This document shows, piece by piece, positions 1 through 7,033 of a stretch of 22,758 nt of DNA. Source of the stretch: an uncultured Methylobacillus sp. (GTDB lineage: Bacteria; Pseudomonadota; Gammaproteobacteria; Burkholderiales; Methylophilaceae); contig CAMLDO010000034.1 of the NCBI GenBank assembly GCA_946478865.1, forward strand, positions 1-22,758, read 5' to 3'. The notes below the pieces were generated by a model. That model ran no database searches and was not told the origin of the DNA. It saw only the letters and a list, made by a program, of their open reading frames with translations. The number at the start of each line of letters is the position of its first letter. Position 1 is the first letter of the stretch. Made by a program: the position numbers and the translations under genes.

Positions 1-275
<275 letters not shown>

Positions 276-288
276 ACAGCAACACCAG

Positions 289-310
289 GCGGGCGCGTTA
301 TCGCGCCCGC
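289..310 (+). terminator. GC-rich hairpin between guaB and guaA
   Basis: A perfect 9-bp inverted repeat, GCGGGCGCG (289-297) and CGCGCCCGC (302-310), with a TTAT loop. Only a broken T-rich stretch follows (TTGCATTTC), so it is a poor intrinsic terminator. It may act as an attenuator or as an mRNA-stability element between the two gua genes. The fold is read directly from the sequence; the role is inferred. Confidence 0.55.
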
Positions 311-338
311 TTGCATTTCACCTTCACGGAACGTCTCC

Positions 339-1901
339 ATGCACCAGAAAATCCTCATCCTCGACTTCGGTTCCCAATACACGCAATTGATCGCCCGCCG
401 CGTACGCGAGGCCAACGTCTATTGCGAACTGCACTCCTGGGATGTGGATGACGCTTTCATTCGCGACTTCAAGCCGGCAGGCATCATTCTTTCTGGCGGT
501 CCGAACTCGGTGTATGAGGACGAGACGCCCAAGGCAACGCAAGCGGTGTTCGAGCTGGGCGTACCGGTTCTGGGCATCTGCTACGGCATGCAAACCATGG
601 CTGCGCAACTCGGCGGCAAGGTGGAAAGCTCCACTCACCGCGAATTCGGCTATGCCGAAGTGCGCGCACGCGGCCATTCCGCGCTGTTCCGCGATATCGA
701 GGACCGCAGCAATGACGAAGGCCACGGCCTGCTCGACGTGTGGATGAGCCATGGCGACAAGGTGACCGAGCTGCCGCAAGGCTTCAAGGTCATCGCCAGC
801 AATGCTTCCACCCCCATTGCCGCGATGGCGGACGAGGATCGCCGCTTCTACGCGATGCAGTTCCACCCGGAAGTGACGCACACGCTGCAAGGCAAGGCCA
901 TTCTAAGCCGCTTCGTGCACGACATCTGCAACTGCGGGCACGATTGGAACATGCCGGATTACATCGAGGAGGCCATCGGCCGCATTCGCTCCGAAGTCGG
1001 TTCCGATCAGGTAATTCTGGGCCTGTCCGGCGGCGTGGACTCCTCCGTAGCCGCGGCGCTGCTCCACCGCGCTATCGGCGATCAGCTCACCTGTGTGTTC
1101 GTAGACAACGGCCTGCTGCGTCTCAACGAAGCCGAGCAGGTCATGGAAACCTTCGCCAAGAACCTCGGCGTCAAGGTCATCCACGTCGATGCCAGCGAAC
1201 GCTTCCTCGGCGAACTCAAGGGCGTCACCGACCCGGAGGCCAAGCGCAAGATCATCGGCCGCGAATTCGTGCATATCTTCCAGGAAGAGTCTGCCAAGCT
1301 GTCGCAAGCCAAGTGGCTGGCACAGGGCACCATTTACCCGGACGTGATCGAGTCCGCCGGCGCCAAGACCAAGAAGGCACACAACATCAAGAGCCACCAC
1401 AATGTTGGCGGCCTGCCGGAAACGCTCAAGCTCAAGCTGCTGGAGCCGCTGCGCGAACTGTTCAAGGACGAAGTACGCGAACTCGGCGTCGCGCTCGGCT
1501 TGCCGCATGACATGGTATACCGCCATCCCTTCCCCGGCCCCGGTCTGGGTGTGCGCATCCTCGGCGAGGTCAAGCGCGAATACGCCGACCTGCTGCGCCG
1601 CGCAGACGCGATCTTCATTGAAGAGCTGCGTGCTTCCGGCTGGTACGAGAAAACCTCGCAGGCATTCGCCGTGTTCCTGCCGGTCAAGTCCGTCGGCGTA
1701 ATGGGCGACGGCCGTACCTATGAGTACGTGGTTGCGCTGCGCGCCGTGCAGACACAGGACTTCATGACCGCGCACTGGGCAGAGCTGCCCTATACGCTGC
1801 TGGGCAAGGTATCCAATCGCATCATCAATGAAGTACGCGGCCTCAATCGCGTGGTCTATGACATTTCCGGGAAGCCGCCTGCCACCATCGAGTGGGAATA
1901 A
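339..1901 (+). CDS. guaA: GMP synthase (glutamine-hydrolysing)
   Basis: Full-length, 520 aa. Converts XMP to GMP using ATP and ammonia drawn from glutamine; cytoplasmic, final step of GMP synthesis. The N-terminal class I glutamine amidotransferase domain (about residues 1-195) has the nucleophile Cys81 in GICYGM, with His176 and Glu178 in QFHPEV. The ATP-pyrophosphatase domain follows with the PP-loop SGGVDSS at 230-236. The C-terminal dimerisation/XMP-binding domain ends in the family hallmark KPPATIEWE. The ATG at 339 gives the conserved [18 protein letters not shown] start. It follows guaB, and its TAA overlaps the ATG of the degenerate gene at 1901 (TAATG). Confidence 0.98.
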   Translation: MHQKILILDFGSQYTQLIARRVREANVYCELHSWDVDDAFIRDFKPAGIILSGGPNSVYEDETPKATQAVFELGVPVLGICYGMQTMAAQLGGKVESSTHREFGYAEVRARGHSALFRDIEDRSNDEGHGLLDVWMSHGDKVTELPQGFKVIASNASTPIAAMADEDRRFYAMQFHPEVTHTLQGKAILSRFVHDICNCGHDWNMPDYIEEAIGRIRSEVGSDQVILGLSGGVDSSVAAALLHRAIGDQLTCVFVDNGLLRLNEAEQVMETFAKNLGVKVIHVDASERFLGELKGVTDPEAKRKIIGREFVHIFQEESAKLSQAKWLAQGTIYPDVIESAGAKTKKAHNIKSHHNVGGLPETLKLKLLEPLRELFKDEVRELGVALGLPHDMVYRHPFPGPGLGVRILGEVKREYADLLRRADAIFIEELRASGWYEKTSQAFAVFLPVKSVGVMGDGRTYEYVVALRAVQTQDFMTAHWAELPYTLLGKVSNRIINEVRGLNRVVYDISGKPPATIEWE

Positions 1902-2136
1902 TGTCCGAAGAGCTGGGGACCGGCGTGTTCAATTCATCGATGAAGGCAGCGCCTTCCGGGACACGCTGATCGACAGCTCGCCTTGCACCATCCTCCTGCT
2001 GATACGAAACAATTTCACCAGGTACGTGCAACAACACCCCATGCCCGGCGTCAAACTGTTGATGGAAATCGCATGGCTCATCAGTCTGCGTTTGCGCCAA
2101 ACCAGCGGGCTGCTGGTCGATGCGACGGGAGCATAA
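1901..2136 (+). pseudogene. Remnant of a cyclic-nucleotide-binding-domain gene
   Basis: An ATG at 1901 overlaps the guaA stop and reads [10 protein letters not shown] before a stop about 12 codons later. From about 1930 another frame (starting at positions like 1921) reads FIDEGSAFRDTLIDSSPC, then LLLIRNNFTRYVQQHP and GVKLLMEIAWLISLRLRQTS, ending at the TAA 2134-2136. These last blocks resemble the final strand and C-helix of Crp-like cNMP-binding domains. The phosphate-binding core of the beta-roll is absent and about ten residues seem missing after IDSSPC. I infer a gene that lost most of its middle and its frame. It sits directly before an MBL-fold phosphodiesterase-like gene, a pairing I recall from other Betaproteobacteria. 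A short translated relic cannot be excluded. Confidence 0.6.
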
Positions 2137-2901
2137 ATGGACATCCGCATTCTCGGCTGCAGCGGCGGTGCCTGCGGAGAGTTGCGCACGACAGCACTCT
2201 TGGCCGGAGACAGCGTTCTCGTAGATTGCGGCACGGGTGTGGGCGATTTGTCCTTGCAGGAAATGGCGTGCATACACGATGTTTTTCTCACGCATTCGCA
2301 CCTGGATCACGTGCTGTTCCTGCCGCTGCTCTCCGATGCCGCGCTTGCATTGCGCGACGGACCGCTTACGGTCCATGCATTGCCGCAGACGATAGAGGCG
2401 TTGCGCACGCACTTGCTGAATGGGGTTCTGTGGCCGGACTACGCCAGCCTGCCCTCGCCGGAGCGTCCGTACATTCGCCTCCGGCCTTTGGAGGTGGGAA
2501 CCAGCGTCGCAGCGGCACGCGGTACAATAACGGCCCTTCCAGCCCGTCACGCAGTGCCTGCCGTCGGTTACCTCATCGACAGCGGGAAAGCGAGTTTTGC
2601 GTTCAGCGGGGATACGGCTTTTTGTGAAGCATTCTGGGATGTACTTAACCGGACCAGCAATCTTAAATACGTGATGATCGAGACCACCATGCGCGACAGC
2701 GATCGGGAAATAGCCGAGCGCTCCTGCCATACCACGCCCGCCAGCCTGATGCAGGGACTGGGTCGCTTGCAAGCCGGCGTACAGGTGCTGGTAACGCACA
2801 TCGAGCCGGACAAGGTGGACGAAGTCCGCAAGGAAGTCGCATCGGTCGCAGAAAGATATCAGCCGCACTTCGTCATGCGCGGCGAAACATACACACTATG
2901 A
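2137..2901 (+). CDS. MBL-fold hydrolase, class II 3',5'-cyclic-nucleotide phosphodiesterase-like
   Basis: 254 aa, cytoplasmic (no signal peptide). Metallo-beta-lactamase fold: metal motif T-H-S-H-L-D-H at 52-58, then His138 (ARHAVPAVGY), Asp159 (FSGDT), His198 (SCHTTP) and His221 (THIEPDK). The SCHTTP and THIEP blocks fit class II cyclic-nucleotide phosphodiesterases better than RNase Z or glyoxalase II. If so, it hydrolyses cAMP or a related cyclic nucleotide; substrate is inferred only. The ATG lies one base after the stop of the cNMP-binding remnant, supporting a former sensor/enzyme pair. Its stop overlaps the next gene's start (ATGA at 2898-2901), so it is translationally coupled to the GreB-like gene. 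Confidence 0.8.
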   Translation: MDIRILGCSGGACGELRTTALLAGDSVLVDCGTGVGDLSLQEMACIHDVFLTHSHLDHVLFLPLLSDAALALRDGPLTVHALPQTIEALRTHLLNGVLWPDYASLPSPERPYIRLRPLEVGTSVAAARGTITALPARHAVPAVGYLIDSGKASFAFSGDTAFCEAFWDVLNRTSNLKYVMIETTMRDSDREIAERSCHTTPASLMQGLGRLQAGVQVLVTHIEPDKVDEVRKEVASVAERYQPHFVMRGETYTL

Positions 2902-3404
2902 GCAGAGCATTCGTCAAGGAAAACGACCTGGAGCATGCCGGCACCGACCTGCCGGAACGTCCGCAAAGCGAGCACCCGAATTACGTGACGCCTGCCGGGC
3001 TGATGCAGCTCGAACAACAAGCGGCACAATTCGATAGCGAGCGGTTACGGCTCGCGCCGCAGAAGGACGATCCAGTCGTGCGTCAGCAACTGGCTGTAAT
3101 CGAGCGTGACCTGCGCTATTATCAGGGGCGGCTGGAACGTGCCATCCTGGTGAATCCGGCGGACCAGCAGCAGGATGTCATCCTTTTCGGCGCAATCGTC
3201 GAGGTTGAAGACGAAGAAGGCGAACCCCATGTATTCGAAATCGTCGGCGAAGACGAGGCAGACATTCACCACAACAAAGTCAGCTGGGTCTCGCCGCTGG
3301 CGCGCGCGCTCATCGGCCAGAAAGTCGGCGACAGCGTGATCTGGCGCCGCCCTGCGGGCGACTTGCCGCTGGAAATCACCGCTATTCGTTATCACCAGTC
3401 TTAG
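2898..3404 (+). CDS. GreA/GreB-family transcription elongation factor (divergent GreB-like)
   Basis: 168 aa. The opening MSRAFVKE and the PNYVTPAGL block are GreB-like. Residues about 45-85 form the predicted coiled coil, and the C-terminal FKBP-like domain holds FEIVGEDEAD, HHNKVSWVSPLARALIGQKVGD and LEITAIRY. Gre factors insert the coiled coil into the RNA polymerase secondary channel and stimulate cleavage of backtracked RNA through acidic tip residues. Here the canonical D-x-x-E-N-x-E-Y tip is missing; the equivalent stretch reads APQKDDPVVRQQ, so cleavage activity is uncertain. It overlaps the MBL gene by 4 bp. Alternatives are a Rnk-like or regulatory GreAB paralogue. Confidence 0.85.
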   Translation: MSRAFVKENDLEHAGTDLPERPQSEHPNYVTPAGLMQLEQQAAQFDSERLRLAPQKDDPVVRQQLAVIERDLRYYQGRLERAILVNPADQQQDVILFGAIVEVEDEEGEPHVFEIVGEDEADIHHNKVSWVSPLARALIGQKVGDSVIWRRPAGDLPLEITAIRYHQS

Positions 3405-3418
3405 GGAGTCTTAATTCC

Positions 3419-4024
3419 ATGCACGTCAAAGACGCGATCGAGCTACGTCGCTCGGTCAAGCATTATGATGCCTCGCATTCGATGTCCGATGCCGAGGTCG
3501 AGCAACTGATGTCGCTCGCGCTGCTTTCCCCGACCGCCTTCAACATTCAGAACTGGCGTTTCGTACTGGTGCGCGACCCGGAGCTGCGCAAACAGGTACG
3601 TGCCGTAAGCTGGGACCAGGCGCAAGTCACCGAGGCTTCGCTGCTGGTCGTGCTGACCGCGGACCTCAAGTCCTGGGCCCGGCAGCCGGAGCGCTACTGG
3701 CGCAATGCACCGAAAGAAGTACAGGATTATCTGGTACCCGCAATCCATAACTACTACAACGGCAAGGACCAGGTACAGCGCGACGAAGCGATGCGCTCGT
3801 GCGGGATGGCGGCCATGACGCTCATGCTGTCCGCAAAAGCCATGGGCTACGACTCCTGCCCCATGGACGGCTTCGATTTCGACGCCGTGGGCAAGCTCAT
3901 CAATCTGCCGCAAGACCATGTCGTCGCGATGTTCGTCGCCATCGGCAAGCCGCTGCAACCCGCCCGCGCACGCGGCGGCCAGCTGCCGCTGGACGAAATC
4001 GTCATCACCAACCGATTCGATTAA
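3419..4024 (+). CDS. Nitroreductase-family FMN oxidoreductase
   Basis: 201 aa. The N-terminal motif IELRRSVKHYD matches the FMN-phosphate-binding RRSxRxY segment of the family, followed by LSPTAFNIQNWRFVLV (typical SPSxxNxQPW block). Near the C-terminus are CGMAAMTLMLSAKAMGYDSCPMDGFD and VVAMFVAIGKP, both normal for this fold. Members are homodimeric flavoproteins reducing nitro compounds, quinones or other acceptors with NAD(P)H; the natural substrate cannot be read here. AGGGAG lies upstream of the ATG, supporting the start. It is 14 bp after the GreB-like gene and 18 bp before ybiT, so probably in the same transcript. Confidence 0.9.
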   Translation: MHVKDAIELRRSVKHYDASHSMSDAEVEQLMSLALLSPTAFNIQNWRFVLVRDPELRKQVRAVSWDQAQVTEASLLVVLTADLKSWARQPERYWRNAPKEVQDYLVPAIHNYYNGKDQVQRDEAMRSCGMAAMTLMLSAKAMGYDSCPMDGFDFDAVGKLINLPQDHVVAMFVAIGKPLQPARARGGQLPLDEIVITNRFD

Positions 4025-4042
4025 TTTTACAAAGACCACTCA

Positions 4043-5638
4043 ATGCTCGTCGCCAGCAACATCACCATGCAATTCGGGGCCAAGCCCTTGTTCGAAAACG
4101 TCTCCGTCAAGTTCGGGGAAGGCAACCGTTACGGCCTGATCGGCGCGAACGGCTGTGGCAAATCCACTTTCATGAAGATCCTCGCCGGCGTGCTGGAGCC
4201 CTCCTCCGGCAACGTCTCGCTCGACGCCAACGAGCGCATGGCCTTCCTCAAGCAGGACCAGTTCGCCTACGAAGACCAGCGCGTGCTGGACGTGGTGATG
4301 ATGGGCCACGAGGAAATGTGGAAGGCCAACGTCGAGAAAAACGCCATCTACATGAACCCGGAGGCGACGGAAGAAGATTACATGCGCGCGGCCGAGCTGG
4401 AGAATGTCTATGCCGAGTACGACGGCTACACCGCCGAAGCGCGCGCGGGCGAGCTGCTGCTGGGCGTGGGTATTCCCACCGACCAGCACAACGGCACGAT
4501 GAGCGCGGTCGCCCCCGGCTGGAAGCTGCGCGTGCTGCTGGCACAGGCGCTGTTCGCCAACCCGGACATCCTGCTGCTGGACGAACCGACCAACAACCTC
4601 GACATCAATACCATCCGCTGGCTGGAAGACGTGCTGAACAACCGCAACAGCACCATGATCATCATCTCCCACGACCGGCACTTCCTCAATCAGGTCTGCA
4701 CGCACACCTGCGACATGGACTACGGCACGCTCAAGGTCTACCCGGGCAATTATGACGACTACATGGAAGCCTCGCAGGCCGCGCGCGCCCAGCAGGCCAA
4801 GGACAACGCCCGTGCCAAGGAAAAGGTCGCGGAGTTGCAGGAATTCGTGCGCCGTTTCTCGGCCAACAAGTCCAAGGCCAAGCAGGCCACCAGCCGCTTG
4901 AAGATGATCGACAAGATCAAGATCGACGACTTCAAGCCGTCCAGCCGTCAGTATCCGTTCATCCGCTTCGAGTTCGACGAGAAGGAAAAGCTGCATCGCC
5001 AAGCAGTGGAGATTGAAAAACTCAGCCACGGCTACGACAAGCCGTTGTTCAACGACTTCAGCATCATTCTCGAAGCCGGCGAAAAGGTGGCCATCATCGG
5101 CGAAAACGGTGTGGGCAAGACCACGCTGCTGCGCTGCATCGCGGGAGACCTGCAAGCCAACCACGGCAACGTGAAGTGGGCGGAAAAGGCCAATATCGGC
5201 TATTTCGCGCAGGATCACGAGTACGAGTTCGACAAGGGCGAGCCGCTGTTCGAGTGGATGTCGCAATACACCCAGGCGGGCGACGACGACCAGTCCGTGC
5301 GCAGCATGCTGGGCCGCCTGCTGTTCTCCGGCGAGGAAACCAAGAAGTCGGTCAAGGTGCTTTCCGGCGGCGAGAAAGGCCGCATGCTCTACGGCAAGCT
5401 CATGCTGGGCCGCACCAACGTACTGCTCATGGACGAGCCCACCAACCACATGGACATGGAATCCATCGAGGCATTGAACACTGCGCTCGACAAGTACAAG
5501 GGCACCCTGATCTTCGTGTCGCACGACCGCGAATTCGTGTCGTCGCTGGCGACGCGCATCATCGAGATCAAGCCCGAAGGCATCGTCGACTACGCCGGCA
5601 ACTACGAGGACTACCTCGCCAGCCAGGGCGTGGAGTAA
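4043..5638 (+). CDS. ybiT: ABC-F family ATPase YbiT
   Basis: 531 aa, nearly the length of E. coli YbiT and recognisable along its whole length. It is a soluble protein with two ABC cassettes and no membrane segments. Cassette 1 has Walker [10 protein letters not shown] (34-42) and [13 protein letters not shown], but its signature is [15 protein letters not shown] instead of SGGQ, a YbiT trait. A charged linker, rich in A, K and Q, follows (about residues 245-310). Cassette 2 has [23 protein letters not shown] and [20 protein letters not shown] proteins act on ribosomes as translation factors; YbiT's exact role is less settled. Last gene of the plus-strand run, ending just before a long hairpin. 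Confidence 0.95.
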   Translation: MLVASNITMQFGAKPLFENVSVKFGEGNRYGLIGANGCGKSTFMKILAGVLEPSSGNVSLDANERMAFLKQDQFAYEDQRVLDVVMMGHEEMWKANVEKNAIYMNPEATEEDYMRAAELENVYAEYDGYTAEARAGELLLGVGIPTDQHNGTMSAVAPGWKLRVLLAQALFANPDILLLDEPTNNLDINTIRWLEDVLNNRNSTMIIISHDRHFLNQVCTHTCDMDYGTLKVYPGNYDDYMEASQAARAQQAKDNARAKEKVAELQEFVRRFSANKSKAKQATSRLKMIDKIKIDDFKPSSRQYPFIRFEFDEKEKLHRQAVEIEKLSHGYDKPLFNDFSIILEAGEKVAIIGENGVGKTTLLRCIAGDLQANHGNVKWAEKANIGYFAQDHEYEFDKGEPLFEWMSQYTQAGDDDQSVRSMLGRLLFSGEETKKSVKVLSGGEKGRMLYGKLMLGRTNVLLMDEPTNHMDMESIEALNTALDKYKGTLIFVSHDREFVSSLATRIIEIKPEGIVDYAGNYEDYLASQGVE

Positions 5639-5647
5639 TTTCCATGT

Positions 5648-5705
5648 AAACGGCGACGGAGCCTACTCGCTGTCATCAGGCAGCGCTTCGGGCTCCTCGC
5701 CGTTT
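5648..5705 (+). terminator. Convergent hairpin terminator overlapping two gene ends
   Basis: The left arm, 5648-5662, pairs with the right arm, 5692-5705, over 14 bp, with one bulged C (5657). The 29-nt loop contains a second stem, CGCTG (5668-5672) with CAGCG (5681-5685). TTTT begins at the end of the right arm on the plus strand. It lies 9 bp after the ybiT stop. The right arm and loop are also the last codons and stop of the minus-strand pseudopilin gene. On the minus strand only TTTA follows the stem, so termination is likely stronger for ybiT. The pairing is read directly; termination is inferred. Confidence 0.65.
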
Positions 5706-6217
5706 TCACGCTCCCTGCTTACCGCCCGCATTGCAGGTATATAGACGAACTGCCATTCCGAGTATCGTTGCCTGTTTTCAAAATCCATGTCGGATTCGTC
5801 AAAACCGACCTGCTTCAAAGGCATCAGCGGCGACAAGCTGTAAACGCCGCGAATCCCGCCCTCTTCCGAGAGAATCACGCCCCACCGGGGCGCTCCCGTC
5901 AATGGATCGGAATACAAACGTCGGAGATGGCGCTTGATCCCAGGATAACGATTGTCCTGCAGCAGATCCTCCAGCCTGGCCGGGTAGCGTTTGACCCCGT
6001 CGGGCATGGCTTCGTAGTAGCGCCCGATCGCCTGCCGTATCTGGTGGCCGGCAAAAAGCAGCTCACGTTCTTTTTCGCGACGGATATTGGTTTCCCAGAC
6101 CTGAGCAGCCAGGGCCATCAGCAGGCCCATCGTTGCCACAACAAGCAGCAGGCCCAGATAAGTAAACCCATTGCCCGCACAACGCGGCGGCCTACCATTC
6201 GGAAAAATAGCTTCCAT
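5663..6217 (-). CDS. Pseudopilin-like protein without Glu+5 (last gene of secretion operon)
   Basis: About 184 aa from the ATG at 6217, which overlaps the preceding gene by 26 bp. The 17-residue leader ends in a prepilin-peptidase-type site, GNG^FTYLGLLLVVATMGLLMALAAQVW: Gly at -1, Phe at +1, then a hydrophobic helix. Position +5 is Gly22 rather than the Glu of nearly all type IV pilin-like proteins; in T2SS the tip pseudopilin GspK also lacks it. The rest has EKERELLFAGHQIRQAIGRYYEAMP, similar to its two neighbours, and an acidic tail EEPEALPDDSE. Probably an inner-membrane minor pseudopilin placed at the tip. The frame is open further upstream (to 6397) but that part overlaps the neighbour and looks non-coding. 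Confidence 0.8.
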   Translation of the reverse strand: MEAIFPNGRPPRCAGNGFTYLGLLLVVATMGLLMALAAQVWETNIRREKERELLFAGHQIRQAIGRYYEAMPDGVKRYPARLEDLLQDNRYPGIKRHLRRLYSDPLTGAPRWGVILSEEGGIRGVYSLSPLMPLKQVGFDESDMDFENRQRYSEWQFVYIPAMRAVSRERENGEEPEALPDDSE

Positions 6218-6581
6218 CTTGCGCCTGCCCTTCGGCACCGCTGAGAACATTGTAGACCTGCCCTTGCCCGGCCTCATCCGGCGGAACGACGACCCAGGTG
6301 GCGGCGCTTTCGGAAATAGGATCAGCCGGAATAGCGCGCAGGTAACGCTGGGCGACCAGATCTTCCAGGTTTTCGGGGTAGGCTCCCTGGTCGGCATGGA
6401 ACTGCTCGATCGCTTCGCGCATGGTTTTGAGGTCCTGGCGCAACGCCGCCTCGCGTGCCCGATCCAGTCCCTCGAAATAGCGCGGCAAGGCGAAGGTCAG
6501 CAGCAGCGCGATGATCGCCATCACGATGGTCAGCTCGATCAGCGTGAACCCTCGCTTACCACTGGTCATAGGCAATGCCAT
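6192..6581 (-). CDS. GspG-like pseudopilin
   Basis: 129 aa from the ATG at 6581, preceded by AAGGGA with 4-nt spacing; an alternative ATG at 6569 has no visible ribosome-binding site. The leader is short and basic and ends KRG^FTLIELTIVMAIIALLLTFALP, a textbook prepilin site with Glu at +5. After the helix comes a GspG-like pattern: LDRAREAALRQDLKTMREAIEQFHADQGAYPENLEDLVAQRYLRAIPADP. It lacks the calcium-binding C-terminal loop of true GspG. It probably forms part of the short periplasmic pseudopilus after cleavage by a prepilin peptidase not encoded here. It overlaps both neighbouring genes, implying translational coupling. Confidence 0.88.
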   Translation of the reverse strand: MALPMTSGKRGFTLIELTIVMAIIALLLTFALPRYFEGLDRAREAALRQDLKTMREAIEQFHADQGAYPENLEDLVAQRYLRAIPADPISESAATWVVVPPDEAGQGQVYNVLSGAEGQAQDGSYFSEW

Positions 6582-7029
6582 TGAGTCCCTTGCGTTTGCT
6601 GAACGAGTACACGTCGAAAACATCGCGCCCTTCGCGCGGCGCTTCCGCACTGCTCTCGTAGCTGCGCTTTCCCCAGGTCTGGACAGCGCTTTCTGTCCGG
6701 CCCTCAAACATAGGATCCGGCGGCAAACGGCGCAAAAAATACATTTTGCGCTTGTAGGGGCTCCTGATGTCCTCGACACCCGCCACCAGCTCTTCCAGCT
6801 TCCGGGGATAGCCGGTTTCGTCGGCCCGCAGCGCGATCTTTCCCTCATCGGCAGCCTTTTTGTAGGCATCGATCGCCTCGCGTATCTGTCGCAGCGCGAT
6901 GCGAAGTTCCTGCTCCTTGTTGCGTTGCAGCGAGAGCTCGATCATCGGCACGGCGGCCGTGGCCAGAACAGCCAGAATGGCGGCCGTGATCACCAGTTCG
7001 ATAAACGTAAAACCATGCTGCGATCTCAT
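6556..7029 (-). CDS. GspG-like pseudopilin
   Basis: 157 aa, starting four bases after the secretin stop. The leader is only six residues: MRSQHG^FTFIELVITAAILAVLATAAVP, with Glu at +5. The soluble part resembles the other small pseudopilins (RNKEQELRIALRQIREAIDAYK, GYPRKLEELVAGVEDIRSPYKRKMYFLRRLPPDPM) and continues into a VFDVYSFSKRKGLNGIAYDQW-like end. This is the form seen in betaproteobacterial minor pseudopilins. Expected in the inner membrane before cleavage, then in the pseudopilus. With the next two genes it forms a pseudopilin triplet at the operon end, separate from the major pseudopilin at its start. Confidence 0.9.
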   Translation of the reverse strand: MRSQHGFTFIELVITAAILAVLATAAVPMIELSLQRNKEQELRIALRQIREAIDAYKKAADEGKIALRADETGYPRKLEELVAGVEDIRSPYKRKMYFLRRLPPDPMFEGRTESAVQTWGKRSYESSAEAPREGRDVFDVYSFSKRKGLNGIAYDQW

Positions 7030-7033
7030 GTGC

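Noticed and set aside
1843..2868. Minus-strand open frame of about 341 codons across the cNMP remnant and MBL-fold gene
   Set aside because: No domain resemblance, and the MBL motifs on the plus strand are complete; treated as a shadow frame.
4040..5524. Long open frame of about 494 codons on the minus strand inside ybiT
   Set aside because: Composition artefact of a GC-rich gene; its protein has no recognisable domain, while the plus strand encodes full-length YbiT.
6218..6397. Longer N-terminal version of the last pseudopilin, to 6397
   Set aside because: It would bury the prepilin leader behind 60 residues that overlap the neighbouring gene in another frame; the ATG at 6217 gives a normal leader.
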